Notes: generated by a model not told the origin, from the letters alone. Counted from the stretch's first letter, positions 36,453 through 48,058 are shown. The stretch is DNA of 64,000 nucleotides from Paragyromitra xinjiangensis (GCA_038503065.1 JBCAMK010000001.1:3038001-3102000), one strand, 5' to 3'. A program made the numbers and translations.

Positions 36453-37162
36453 AATCGTTTTCTCTGTAACGCAACCAGCCTCAACTCCTGGATTAAATTA
36501 GAAATCAACCTTCGAATATAAAAGTATTGACTGAAGGACTGATTGATGAAATTTAAGGTGATCATGGTCTCAATATCTCTTTTTTTTCGCGTGTATACCA
36601 TATCTGCTAGGCGTACTATAAGTTTTATCGCTTTTATTTTTCCCACCTCTTTATCTTCATGGATGATACTTTTCTTCATCGTTTTGGAGCTCTTATTATT
36701 TTGTTTTCCTTTACTCTATTCGTGGCATGGCATGTGTCTTTTGGAAAACTAGCTGGTAGGCCTGCAGCCGGAATACTCTATTTCATCACATATTATGTAC
36801 TCTACTCATTATTGCTATTTGAGCAATATTAGCACAACAGGTTGCAAATCAAATCTACAGGAGTTTATTGGTTCCTGGTGCACATGTCACGCGGTTAGTT
36901 CCGTTAACAACGTGCTTCTCGCTTATCGATAGCGGCTTAAAGGTTATTTCCCCACCAAAGTAAAACCTCATCATGAATCATCCTTCTGGATGACATAACC
37001 CCACGCCAAAGGAGAAGAAAGTGAAGAAAAAATGTAACTGCGAAAAGAGCCACTGCCAAAAGCTCAGATATCGCGGCAGCACCCGTCTTCCCGTAATGCA
37101 GAATACTCATTGACAGATGTAGTCTTCCGAACGCTGTTCGCCAACCTTGCACGTACGGACCA
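36453..37162. other. H4 variant to acidic protein intergenic
   Basis: AT-rich sequence of 710 bp with T-runs near 36580. I see no gene. It should contain the H4 variant 3' end and the promoter of the acidic protein. Confidence 0.5.
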
Positions 37163-39343
37163 ATGTTAAACGCTCTTGCCCTCCGCTGTAGGGATCCCGG
37201 CGAGTTTATAGCTTCTGTCGTTGAACACCATAGGGGTTTTCCATTGCCGCGAAATGAAGAGGAGAAAACTTATTTGGTGTTTATTGGGGCTGAGGGCGAG
37301 GAGGACATACTTCAGCAGATTCCAGGGCCCGATGGAGAGTTTGCAGAGACGCAAGGGTGGCGAGACGGCGACGACGAAAACGAAGCTGAGGGATACGAAG
37401 AGTGGGAAGAGGGACATTGGGGGGTGGGTGGCCAAGACGGAAAGGAGGAAGACGGATTCCTACCACCCACCGTTAGAAGGGCTAGGGGAATTCCCCGGCG
37501 AATACAAATACGGTGGGTTGAAGCTGAAGATCCAGATGAGGATATTGACAATATATACGACGTGAAAGGGGGGTATCGTGAGTACGGCAATAGCGATGAT
37601 AACGAAAGTTCCAGCGATGCCAGTGGGTATGAAGTGTTTGCCAGGCAATCTTTTCCCTCACCCATGACCCAGCAGGGCAAAATAGCGCGGATACGAACGG
37701 CTAGGGAGTCCGGATTCAGAAAGGATACTGTTCATGGATACTCCGCTGATGACGAGGAGGAAGATGGAGAAGTAGGACCTAGCAAAGCTATTGAGGAAGA
37801 GCTTGTTAGGCGGTTTTCTCGACTTCCCTCGAACTTGGAGGAAGGAGACGAAGGAATGTCAGATGGGGTAGGTGAAGGAAACTATGTAGTCAACGGAGAA
37901 AACGAAATTGGACCCGGCAAACTCAGTTCTAGTCAAGAGCTTGTAGAGCAGTTTTCGCAACTCCATCCACTATGGGGGGAAAGCGATGAAATGTCTGATG
38001 GTTCGAATAACGATAACGCTGAAAAAAGGCACGATCAAGTTATTGTTGGTTCCCAAGAGGATTTCGATAGAGCCAGCCAGGGGCAAGACGAATTTAGTGG
38101 CCCGACCGGTCGTACGAGAGAACCAAGGCACCCTACGGCCAACAAGGAATCACTCCAAACTCCCCATCTCCCGGAGACCACCTTAAGGAGTGGGTCTAAA
38201 TCACCGTTTCCCAAGCTTCATGATGAGGCCTCATCTATAAGTTCGCCTTTAAGTTCCCCGCCCCCTGAATCAGAGGAAACAGGGTCTGGAGGGTCCATGG
38301 AGGAAGGAGAGGAAGTATCCAGCGAGTTAGAAAGTGAGGAAGAACACGGAATCGACAGCACGAATAGCGAAAAGGAGTTTGATGACGAGATTCGGGAAGA
38401 AAGAGAAGGGTCAGTCGAGCTACGTGGCGTAGGAGATGAAGGGTATCACGCAGTTAACAAGATATCCCCCCAAGTTCCCCTTCGTCGTCAGTTTGTGCTG
38501 CGAGTACAAGAACCTCGATCGCCAATTCGCCCACACCCCGATGAAATTTCGCCTCTTACCACACCCCCACACTCTCCGCGCGTTAATACAGCTGAAGATA
38601 AGTCTGCTACAGCGGAAGATGAATATCCTACCGAAGTCGACGAACATGAAACACCGATATACCCTACTCCAACCATCGAGAATCTTGTTGCAACTGAAAA
38701 TGTCGATATCATCTATCTTCCGGACCTTGATACCCTTCATGGCTTCTTAGAATTTGTAAGGTCCTCTCCGGCCCTCTCCGTGCCGAATCCTCCATTACTA
38801 GCAATCTGGGGTCTAGTCGGCGCGCACTACGAAACGGAATATTACGGAGGTCGGGGAATTGGACTTACTGTAGCTCGGGCTGTTGAGGCTGCTGCAAAAT
38901 CAGGGAGACTGTTGGTACTCGGTGAGGGATATACCGCGGTTGACTATGGCGACGGAGAGGAGGATGTCCAGGAGTGTTGGGCGGATATCGAAGTACCAAT
39001 ATCGAATATGGGGTCAATGATTGTTGGGAGAACAGTAGAAGTTAGGGAGGTCTTAAGGAGGTGGTGTAGGTTTAGTGAGGACTTCGACTATGAGAATGAA
39101 GAAGGAGAAGAAGAAGAAGAAGAAGAAGGGGGATGGGAAGGGGAGGGGGAAGAAGGAAGCGAGGAAAGAGAAGTAGAAGGAAATGATGGCGAAGACAGTG
39201 AAGACGATGATGGGGATACCGAGGGTACTGAAAACTATGAAGGCGACAGTGATAAAGACGATGATGATGAAAACGACGGGAATAACGACAGTATTGATGA
39301 AGGGAAAGACAGATATCAAGAGAAGGGTAATAAACGTGAATAA
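37163..39343 (+). CDS. Uncharacterised highly acidic protein
   Basis: This is an uninterrupted 726-aa frame beginning at ATG MLNALALRCRDPGEF. Residues 1-55 look folded (YLVFIGAEGEEDILQQIPG). Residues about 60-500 are Glu/Asp/Ser-rich and probably disordered. A second folded block follows at about 515-630: VDIIYLPDLDTLHGFLEFVR, PPLLAIWGLVGAHYE, GIGLTVARAVEAAA, GRLLVLGEG. The end is a Glu/Asp stretch encoded partly by a GAA run. The strand-helix pattern of the second block resembles half of a P-loop/RecA-like sheet, and the first block might be its other half split by a long acidic insertion; this is inference only. I do not recognise the family. Acidic tails are common in histone chaperones and nucleolar proteins. 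The gene lies just downstream of the H4 variant in the same orientation. Confidence 0.75.
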   Translation: MLNALALRCRDPGEFIASVVEHHRGFPLPRNEEEKTYLVFIGAEGEEDILQQIPGPDGEFAETQGWRDGDDENEAEGYEEWEEGHWGVGGQDGKEEDGFLPPTVRRARGIPRRIQIRWVEAEDPDEDIDNIYDVKGGYREYGNSDDNESSSDASGYEVFARQSFPSPMTQQGKIARIRTARESGFRKDTVHGYSADDEEEDGEVGPSKAIEEELVRRFSRLPSNLEEGDEGMSDGVGEGNYVVNGENEIGPGKLSSSQELVEQFSQLHPLWGESDEMSDGSNNDNAEKRHDQVIVGSQEDFDRASQGQDEFSGPTGRTREPRHPTANKESLQTPHLPETTLRSGSKSPFPKLHDEASSISSPLSSPPPESEETGSGGSMEEGEEVSSELESEEEHGIDSTNSEKEFDDEIREEREGSVELRGVGDEGYHAVNKISPQVPLRRQFVLRVQEPRSPIRPHPDEISPLTTPPHSPRVNTAEDKSATAEDEYPTEVDEHETPIYPTPTIENLVATENVDIIYLPDLDTLHGFLEFVRSSPALSVPNPPLLAIWGLVGAHYETEYYGGRGIGLTVARAVEAAAKSGRLLVLGEGYTAVDYGDGEEDVQECWADIEVPISNMGSMIVGRTVEVREVLRRWCRFSEDFDYENEEGEEEEEEEGGWEGEGEEGSEEREVEGNDGEDSEDDDGDTEGTENYEGDSDKDDDDENDGNNDSIDEGKDRYQEKGNKRE
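39098..39130 (+). repeat. GAA-rich repeat coding poly-Glu
   Basis: A run of GAA/GAG triplets inside the acidic protein gene encodes consecutive Glu residues. The purine-rich strand continues for about 150 bases with imperfect GGA/GAT units. Confidence 0.9.
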
Positions 39344-41246
39344 ACCAGGGTAGACAGATCGTGGTGAATGTGTGTGGGTTTTAATGGTGGTTTCTTGCAT
39401 GTATTCGGCTCCCAAGGATCTATATTTACTTTCTGTTTTGTTTTGCGGGGTTAGACATTTAGATGGTTTAGAACTTCTAGGAATCAGACACGACTTTTTA
39501 GCAACCCCTTTAGTTACGATGTTGGTTGGTTGTGTCACATCAAATTTTGTATACTTTTGTGCACCGATCACGCCTAAACGATATTATCAGAGCCTATGAA
39601 CACTAGAGCTTATGCATCTTCTGAAGTTTCGGTGAGGGTTACTAGATCTCAAGCAAAGCTCTCCACTGCACAGCAATTCAACCTGTAAGAAAAGCCTTGC
39701 TACATACCTTTACCGATTCGCAAAGTAACACCTACGTAGTCCAGATACCCGCCAGATAATCTAAAACCTGCTAAACACCAAATTCACCAGAAAAGCCCAT
39801 ACACAGCAGGAATGGCCAGATTGTGACGCATTAGGAAGCCTACACCTCCTACAGTGTTTTATTCCTAATAATCGAGTGATATTTCATGAATATTCTTATC
39901 AATCTTAAAACAAGTTCACCTAGAATGTAACAAGAGTAAATACGTAAGTAAAGAAAGCACTAAAGTAAAAATTAATTCTGGCCAGTGCCACGATCCCTTC
40001 CGTTATCTCGCTGTCTACTACAGAAGGGGGTGTCCTACCTACTAGACTGCAGGATCTTATGACGAGCTAGTAAATTTTGTAGATAGGTACCATCATTTCT
40101 ATTGCGTGCCCCATATGAAGACATAACTACATGTACATCAACAATTTTCCTAGGCCATAAGTTGAAGCGTTTTCCTTGCCTAATGCTCCCGTTCGGATAC
40201 CCGCGAACCGCATATAAGTCCGCCCCAACGTAAGAGCCCAAGTCAAATAGCCATTAATAGATATTGCCATTTCTTAGTCTAAAGGTATACGACTATTTGC
40301 AGCCCTGAAACGCCGACAAACTGTGAGGGTTTCCGGATCAGGTCATTAGGTCCTTGGCTGTGGTAATCCTTTATACTCAGTCAGGAGGCTGGGCTAGGCC
40401 TATACATAAACTTCTCTTTTCACATCCCCAGCAGCTTGCGGTTACGGGGGGTCTGTTGTCTTCAGCTATCATTTAGTCTACCTGTCCTAAAACAATTATG
40501 AGATATTTTGTGACCTCAATACCATCTAGCGAGGATTTCTTTGACATAAGGCTTAGGGAACTCATAATTTAGCAAGGTGATCAAGGGGTATATTTGTCGG
40601 AGAGATTTTGTAATTTTGAATTGATCCTTCACCGGAATATTTCTGCGAGTAATGATCAAACTACCATGTTACTACTAATACCGCTGGCTGGGTAAATCAG
40701 AGCAAGCTTCTAGTTTTAGATGCGATAGTACGATTACGCGGCCGCCAAGAGGCAATAACCCCCCGCATCAATCCGTGCTTGCCGACAGTGATAATAGCCC
40801 AAGCGCTCGGGGACTCATGATAGAGTACATGATATAGCCTCATTGGCTTTTGCATTGAGATTACAGCGGAATGCATGGGTGGTTTGGGAATACGCCTCAA
40901 CCAAACAGTTCTAGAAGCGTCGAAATGAAAACTTTCACTGCCATGCTCAATCCGTGTCATGAAGTGTATCGCTGGGGTTTGATTTTGGGGCAGTGAGGTC
41001 TTGGTACCAGCTTTTGGCCCCAGATCTCGGCTGGACAACCCGGCAACTTGCATGCCACCTTAACAGCTATGCTTGGCCCTTTCCCTCCACATTGTTTTAA
41101 GGTTCGTCGGGTTCCTGGAACGTGCGGTTAGCTTTCTCCTATCTTCAGTTTTATTTTCAAGTATCCTGAGTACTGGTACTCGGTCGCCTTTTGCGAAAGC
41201 CACTCTCTTTAGATACTTTTCCAGCAACTTTTCTTACCCCTTGAAG
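39344..41246. other. 1.9-kb gene-free stretch
   Basis: No frame with protein-like composition, no RNA gene and no clear repeat. Short AT-rich runs occur around 39860-39970. The right end should include the promoter of the GT8 gene. Confidence 0.5.
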
Positions 41247-42441
41247 ATGACGCGCCCGCGAGTAATACTTCCAACAACTCTTCTACTCGTACTTTGTTTC
41301 GGCTTATATGGATTTTTCGGTAAGTGATATTATTCAAGCGCTTCCCTTTTATCTTGTCACTGATAAATTGTTACCTATAGGCCGAGGGGGATCTTCGCAA
41401 CAGGCTCTAGAGGCTCTCATTGAATATGGTAGCTTCCATAACATTCCAGGAGTAGAGGGGTTCTATGACCACGAAAACACCACTATCTTCAACACCGAGG
41501 AGAAGGCCTTAATTTCCAGAAAGCCTCGTTATGCGATCACTAGCAGTGTTCAGACAGCATCCTTTACCGCAATGGCCCTAATGCTAGGATATTCGATCCA
41601 GAAACACAACGACTTGAAAGCAATGGATGCGGAATTGGTTTTACTTATTCGAGAGGATGAGGAGGATGGTGTCACGGCGGAAAATAAGACCCGGCTTGAG
41701 AAGGCTGGGTGGAAGATTCGTGTCGCGGAGGAGCTGACCTTCGACGGCGTGGACAACTCGGCGATTAGGTCGCACCATAGACATAATCTCAACAAGCTAC
41801 ATTTATGGACATGGACGGAGTATGAGAAAATTCTGTTTATTGATGCGGATGTGGTGTGTCATGGATCTTTAGAAGAGCTTTGGCAGGTGCCGGGTGATTT
41901 TGCGGCGGCGCCGGATGTGTGGTGGGATGTGATCACGGATCATAAATTCAACTCGGGCGTTATCTTGTTCAGGCCGGATGTGGAAACATTTCATGATATG
42001 ATTGTTAAAGTGTCGGACCCAGAATTTCATCAACCGGACGAGGCGGATCAGGCATTTCTTCAAGCCTACTACCGATTCAGGTATTTTGGACTGCCCTATA
42101 AGTATAATTTCAACCTGATCATGGTATGCTCCCATAGCTCAACATCTACAAGTTACGTAGACTAATATGGGATACAGTATCAATACCATCGTAAGGCATG
42201 GGACATGTTGTGGGAAGAGGCGGTCTTCATTCACTACACTGTTAGAAAACCGAGGCCTGATCCTGCAGAACACTGCCATAAGGGTTGCAATGAATGGGAA
42301 CCAATTGAGGTCCGTTTTCTCCGATTTTCATCCTAATGTGTGAAAGGTTACTTACATCCGATATTGTAGTGGTACGGTCAATATTTCCGGGAAATGCGAG
42401 CCCATTATGGCTGGGATAATGAATTGCCGGATTATCAATAA
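41247..42441 (+). CDS. GT8-family glycosyltransferase, type II membrane protein
   Basis: Four exons, 41247..41319, 41381..42123, 42178..42309 and 42370..42441, give 339 aa. Residues 7-24 (ILPTTLLLVLCFGLYGFF) form an uncleaved signal anchor, so the catalytic domain should face the Golgi or ER lumen. The glycogenin-like GT8 domain begins YAITSSVQTASFTAMALMLGYS and has the metal-binding DxD motif in ILFIDADVVCHGSL (D179, D181), the substrate-pocket AAPDVWWDV, FNSGVILFRPD, and DEADQAFLQAYY. The last exons carry a VFIHYTVRKPRP motif with the His expected to bind manganese, then a Cys pair in CHKGCNEWEP. The family transfers sugars from UDP or GDP donors with retention of configuration. Donor and acceptor are unknown here. 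It is not glycogenin itself, which lacks a membrane anchor. Confidence 0.88.
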
Positions 42442-43082
42442 TCCCTGATAACAATACTATCGATCTGGGTGATGAGGGGGTATAAATATCTGTTAATATT
42501 ATACGGTGGATAGGTTCCGGCTTTTCTTTTTGGGGGTCGGCTTTGGATTCCCCATTAACACTGTACATCATATATTTCCTTTTTAAATTTTAGATGATAC
42601 CTTTCCTTTTTTCCGACGCAGCCCCCGTTTTGTTTTTCGGCACTGAGCTTTGCGTCTGTTCGTGATTATATGGTATAGGGGCAAATGGTATGCGAGAATC
42701 ATATGCATACGGAGCTAGGGATGGGGAGTTTGCTCTGATGTTTTTGCTTTGGTTTAAGATCTTAAACACTTTCTTTTTTGCGTAAAATTTAATTCTTTTG
42801 TGGGACTATCTATGGAGGTTTGGTAAGTAGAGTTTTTGAATTTACGTTGAGGTTCTCCTTTGTCTGTGTGTCTTTGTTCAAGCTCAAATCACTCATGAAC
42901 CAGATTCACTCAAACTTTTTGGAGCTGATTTGAATGTTGCCTTGCTTAGACAGGTCCAGCCTGTTGCATTTGAGACAGTTATATTGATTTCGCTAAAGTG
43001 GATCGCGTCCGCCTCGTGTTTTGTCGCGTCCTCTCACTTTCACAGATTTGTATCTCAGTCATCTACGAAACCACCACAAACA
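42442..43082. other. GT8-RAD18 intergenic
   Basis: AT-rich sequence of 641 bp without a supported gene. The right part is the likely RAD18 promoter and leader. Confidence 0.5.
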
Positions 43083-44646
43083 ATGAACACCCAGCTCACT
43101 ATCCCTGATCCTAAGGCTTCTCTTGCTTCTGTTCCCGACCCTACAGACTGGGACGATACTAAATTCCCCTTGCTCAACCCCCTTGATTCCGCTCTTCGCT
43201 GCGATATCTGCAAAGACTTTTACAACTCACCCGTCATCACAAACTGTTCGCACACTTTTTGCTCTGGCTGCATCCGCCGCGCGTTAAACGCGGAGCAAAT
43301 ATGCCCAATATGTCGAAGCAGTGAGCAAGAGTATCGACTGAGGAAGAATCCAGTCGTTCAGGAGTTGGTAGATGTGTTCCTTAGTGCGAGACCGAAGCTG
43401 TTGGAGGTGGCAATGGAGGTTGTGCCTGTGCCTGTGCAGCAGGTAGACAGTCCACTTTCTTCGCAGTCTGAGGAAGAGGGGTCAAGTAGTCCACCTGCAA
43501 AGCGATCAAGGCCTTCATCGAGAGTTACGAGGTCTACGAGGACGACGCCGAAATATACAGAGGAGCATGGGGATGACATTGTGGAGGTTCCTGCACCTAG
43601 TGAGTCAACCCTCTAAGCCTATAGGATTAATTTCGGTCTTCCGGTGCTAATAATCTATCCCGTAGGTGATGGCCTTGTTCCTTGTCCGTCATGTCAGAAA
43701 CGGATGAAGATGGAGATGGTGGACTCTCATCTCGACAGCTGCCTCTCAGACGAGTATAAACCTTCAAAATCTTCCTCACAGCCCTCACTTCCTCTACGAA
43801 TAAACCCTACCCGCTCGAGGTCGGCCTTCTTTATCCCCATATTCTGAACGCGTTGCTGACTTAGGCTGTAGTAAATCCACTTCTTCAGGCTCCACACCCG
43901 CTGCTCCCCTCCAGCCACTCCCCAAAATATCATATTCCTTCCTCAAAGAAAAAGACCTCCGCAACAAGCTCACCGACCTTGGGATCCCTTCTGGCGGTCC
44001 TAGAAAACTTCTCCAAGAGCGACACAGCGAATGGATGACAATATGGAACGCCAACGTCGATGCCGAGCGGCCGCGAAGCAAAAGGGAGTTACTTGCAGAA
44101 CTGACGTCCTGGGAAAGGGCTCACCTTCAGCCAAGTAACCAACCGGTGAAGGCACGATGGTCGGATGATCAATGGAAGAGTGCTCATGGAGATCAGTTTG
44201 AGACCTTGATTAAGGAGGCGAAGGCTAGGGCCGAGGCAGCTAAAAAGAAGAAAGCTGAAGATGCTGCAAAAGGAGGAACGCAAGGGGAGGAGCAAAAAGG
44301 AGTAGATGAAGCTGCTTCCAAGGCAGAAAAGGCAAACGGGATGGATACATATTCTAGCAGTTCCCCCGAGCGATTGAAAGAGGGCAACATCGTGGAAGGG
44401 GTTGACTCGGCAGCCCCCCCAGCTGAAGCGGTTGCCCCTATACTAGGGCCATCAGTGGATCGAGTGAGTGGAAATGAAGTGCTAATCACCACGGCAGAAT
44501 CAAACTTTGGTTTTGATATGGCGAATCCTTATATGGGGGCTGAGAATCCAAATAACATGGATTTGGACCCACAAAGCTTTTTAAGCCATAAGGGAAAACG
44601 AAAATACAACGAGATAGATGGTGCCCCAGTAACAGGAGCAGTGTAA
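43083..44646 (+). CDS. RAD18: Postreplication repair E3 ubiquitin ligase RAD18
   Basis: Three exons, 43083..43599, 43666..43819 and 43872..44646, give 481 aa. Rad18 with the E2 Rad6 monoubiquitinates PCNA at stalled forks. A C3HC4 RING lies at about residues 40-77 (LRCDICKDFY, NCSHTFCSGCIRR, CPICRS). A UBZ4 zinc finger follows at residues 179-198 (CPSCQKRMKMEMVDSHLDSC). A SAP DNA-binding motif is at about residues 244-290 (LRNKLTDLGIPSGGPRKLLQ then RHSEWMTIWNANVD). The Lys/Ala/Glu-rich helix after it (LIKEAKARAEAAKKKKAED) corresponds to the Rad6-binding region. The second intron (52 nt) is inferred: GTCGGC donor, TTGCTGAC branch site and CTGTAG acceptor keep the frame across otherwise unavoidable stops. 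The gene converges on CHM7, leaving 130 bp between stop codons. Confidence 0.94.
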
Positions 44647-44776
44647 AATGGGACTCATAAGTAATACGTTTATAATCTTAATTGTACATAGAATTGGAGG
44701 ATTAGATAACTGTAAAGAAAAGGCAGGCGTATCGCGAGTTGGGGTTGTATCGATAGGAAATTTCTGTATCATGAAG

Positions 44777-46287
44777 TTAAGAGTGGAGCTGCACTCTCTG
44801 TCGTTCTTGGTTCTCAACTTCGCCATGGTCTTTCAAAGTTAAATCCTCCAACGATTTCATAATATTTGTCTCGGACACTGAACGTAGCGCCTTCGCAGCC
44901 TCTTTCCGTCGTGCCTCGAAGTCCGCCATCTCTTGTTTCTTCTCTTCTTCTTTTAGCATCTCCTCCAGCTCCCCCTCTACCTCGCTCTCATCTACCTGCG
45001 CCCCTTCCTCCCCAACAATTCTTGTTACTTCTTCCACCTCATCCATCTGTTCCTTCAATGAATCCATAACACCCTCCACCTTCTCCACTCCACCCGTTTG
45101 CTTATTCAGCATCTTCAGTACTTTCGTGCTCCGCCGCAGCAGCTTCACAAGCTCAACGTTATCAGCCGCCTGCTCGATTTTGCCTAGAACCTCCTCAACT
45201 TGACCAAGCGATTTTGCACGAGTCTCAAGCGTGCTCTCCGCAATCTTTTTAGACTTGAGGGCAGCGAGGGCAACGATCTTGTTTTTTTCAGCGAGTGCGG
45301 TGCGTGCCTTGGTGTCGCATTGCGAGACTTTGGCAGCAAGGAGATCAACTTGGCTATATAGTGAAGATACGAGAGCTTTGAGATTGGCGATGGTGGTGTC
45401 ATTCTCGGTGACGGGAATGAGGTCTTCGTTGGTATTTTTAAATTTAATAGTCTGTGAAGGGACTGAGGGTGAGTAATGGACGAAAAACTTAAGGACAACA
45501 CCAGCGTGGGTCGAACCTTTCCGGAAACAGATGCTTCTTTCAGATCCCGTGAGATGAACTTGATAAGAACATCCAAATCCGCCTTTGAAAACCCCAAGCC
45601 TGACTCCAGAGGGTTTGTGAACTCCTTTACGAATAAATCCAGTGTGAATATCCGCCCAACATTATTTGGCCGTTGTGCCACTTGCTGTAATATCTTCTTT
45701 GCGGATTCCTATGAACCACCAGTTTTTAGTTTCCTTCAAGTCCCAGATAGGATCATTCTACTTACCTCAACATTCTTCAAAACTACAAATGCTCCTTTTT
45801 TTAGTCTTTCATCAATCGCCGCTTTCGTCATTAGTCCGGCCGTTTCCAGTCCCCAACTTAGTAACCCCCATGGATTTATCCAGGGCCTATAATACACGCT
45901 CTCGGTCTGCCTTAGGAAGGTATCTAACGGTATGAACTCCCGGGTTTGAACAGCCTCAGACACAACAGTCCCTAGCGCTAGAGGTCGACCCCATTCTCTC
46001 GTTGCCAAAGATGAAACTAGTTCCTCTCCTGTATGTAGGATCAGTGTATCCTGGGTGTTTGTGAGGACACCTTGGCGGGAGGCGGCAGACAGGACATTTT
46101 TCCAAGCGGTCACGTTGGCGAGGAAACCGTTAGGATTATTTATGCGGAGGTGGCGGAAGTCGGAGTAGAGGGAGGGTAGGCGTGCACTGTTGGGAGTCTA
46201 GTCAGTATGTTGACCAGTGCCACTAGAATGAGCTGTATACCTTCGGAACTGCTCATGATCAAGGATGAAGTCTAGTAGGACGGTCAT
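44777..46287 (-). CDS. CHM7: ESCRT-III-like protein CHM7 (CHMP7 family)
   Basis: Four exons on the minus strand, 46287..46241, 46186..45766, 45708..45517 and 45451..44777, give 444 aa. Chm7 acts with LEM-domain inner nuclear membrane proteins in ESCRT-III surveillance of nuclear envelope and pore integrity. The start MTVLLDFILDHEQFRSARLPSLYSDF matches the winged-helix N-terminal half of the family, as do WINPWGLLSWGLETAG and NNVGRIFTLDLFVKEF. The C-terminal half is the Snf7 core: TNEDLIPVTENDTTIANLKA, VSQCDTKARTALAEKNKIVA, VKLLRRSTKVLKMLNKQTGG and a late acidic amphipathic segment. The exon 1 to 2 acceptor is at CAACAG and not at the nearer CTAG, which would break the frame. The third intron begins with GTTCGA. 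Confidence 0.92.
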
Positions 46288-46963
46288 GGTAGGAGATATT
46301 AGAGGCCAAGAAGCTGAGAGCTTGAGGCCCAGTAGAAATAGAAAAGTATAGGAGTTGTAGGGGGTTTGTTTCAAGCGGCTGCCGTGATAAGAGTTGTTGT
46401 GATACACAAGGGCCTGGAGCCCTGCCCAGCGGTTGTCTTGGTAACTAACTGCTGCGGTCTTGGAAAGAATAATTTGATATATCAAATATATTCCAATGTC
46501 TATACGAGCTCCCTAGTTGTTTACTCGCTAGTCTCTCAGTTGGGCCTTAGCCGTAGAATTGGGGATTGAACGATTGAGGAGGGAACCAAATACCTTGGCA
46601 TTGAAGTGGTAAGATATCGGGAGTTGCCGTGTGGACCTTTGTACTAGAACAGGTACAGCAAACTCACTACCCATTTAATCTTTGGCGAAAATACCGAAGC
46701 CCAAAAAGCCCCCTCATAAGCTATGTACCTACTTTAGTAGTTCATGGGCCCTGATAATTATCAATCAATATACAGTCTATCAAATTTTTAAATGAACGCT
46801 CTGCTCTTTTGGGGTCCACCTGGCACTACATATCAAAACGGTATTATGCGTTTTTACTCTACGTCAATAAAGAATTTTATAAGGCCTTTTTTTCAAAGAT
46901 ATACTGCGCTCCGGGTATTGACATAGTAAGGAATAATCCTCTCACATTTTTAAAAACCTTCTA

Positions 46964-47134
46964 CAGTTCAATTTCCCTATAAGGGTTCGCTCCGGGCCAA
47001 AATCTATACCCTTATAGAGCAGATACCCTTGCAACCAGCTGTATGATACCCGTAAATAGACATCAGGGCCGCTAAGCATACCATTATAGAGCGATTACCC
47101 TTATAAGACGAACCCTTATAGGGCGATTGAGCTG
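46964..47134. mobile_element. 171-bp pogo/Fot1-like MITE with TA target duplication
   Basis: The ends are inverted repeats of 26 bp matching at 23 positions: left 46964..46989 and right 47109..47134. Each begins CAG and contains CCCTATAAGGGTTCG. A TA dinucleotide flanks both sides (46962-46963 and 47135-47136), the expected target-site duplication of Tc1/mariner and pogo elements. Inside are several further copies of an ACCCTTATAGAGCGATT-like motif that repeats the terminal core. There is no room for a transposase, so it is non-autonomous. Confidence 0.85.
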
Positions 47135-47503
47135 TACAATTAAATAGTGTTAAAACTGAAATCGTATCACTGCAAACAATAATGCGGGCTCGCTGTCAGT
47201 ACACGAGGAAGACCTCCAGCGAAGTGATACATTAGCGTGGTTTATGTATTTAAAGTGGGAGTATCATTTTTGTGCGTGGTCGTGTTGTGTATTTCCCAGA
47301 ACAGTTTGGGGCTGGTCACCACTTGCCGCGTTTCAAGGTGCTCTAGTTTAATAAGTTGAGATACCATTCGGTTCTTTATTATATTACTTTTAAGATAACG
47401 GAATTCGGGGCTGTTAAGCAGGTATAAGTCCATAAAAGAGAATATTCAGCTTGTTTTCCTTGAGTTAATTAAGGATTTTATTTTTTTGGCTCTGATTCAT
47501 ATA

Positions 47504-48058
47504 TATGTTCTGACCCGATTATGGCCCATTTACAAATGGGATCATTTTGAACACCGGCTGGCCCATTTACGAAGTGAAGCTAAGAGATGGCTGATTCAAA
47601 GGATACACTATCTATAAGCAAGTTTGGAAACTCTTTCAACACACAAGTATCAGCCTACAAGTATCAACCTAGCTGCAACACCATGCATACTACAGTTGTA
47701 CTTTGCTATGCTGAACCTGCATAATCCATCGAAATTCGCTCAATATAGCAGATTCAATATCTGGGGTTGCACTGTGGGGGGGAAAAGGCGCGGCCGAATC
47801 CATTTATTACACCAAGGGATTCGGCATGTGAAGATTTGGTATAGCTATAGCAAGGTATGGCTGTAATTATAAATCGTGAGAGGCCCGGAAGGTGATAGTT
47901 GAAGGAGAACAGAATTTTTACCTTGGTGAAAATCTTGAATATTGGCTATCTTTTAGTTTCACTTTGTAGATGGGCCAACCAATGTTCACAGTGATACTAT
48001 TTTTAAACAGGCCAACCAGTTTGTAAAGCGGCATTTATGACAAACGGGTCAGAACATA
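47504..48058. mobile_element. 555-bp element with long imperfect inverted repeats
   Basis: Both ends start TATGTTCTGACCCG and are flanked by TA (47502-47503 and 48059-48060). The arms run to about 47591 on the left and back to about 47945 on the right; the right arm holds about 25-30 extra bases. A 44-nt block, 47548..47591 against 47945..47988, matches at 36 positions with only transition differences. The 350-bp middle has no convincing transposase frame, so this looks like a non-autonomous Tc1/mariner-type element. Confidence 0.8.

Noticed and set aside
39344..41246. Search for a gene in the 1.9-kb gap, including the 118-codon antisense frame at 40697-41053
   Set aside because: No conserved motif, start context or splice-linked extension was found, and composition is like neighbouring non-coding DNA.
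47624..47866. 80-codon frame inside the 555-bp element as a transposase fragment
   Set aside because: It has no DDE, HTH or other recognisable transposase feature.
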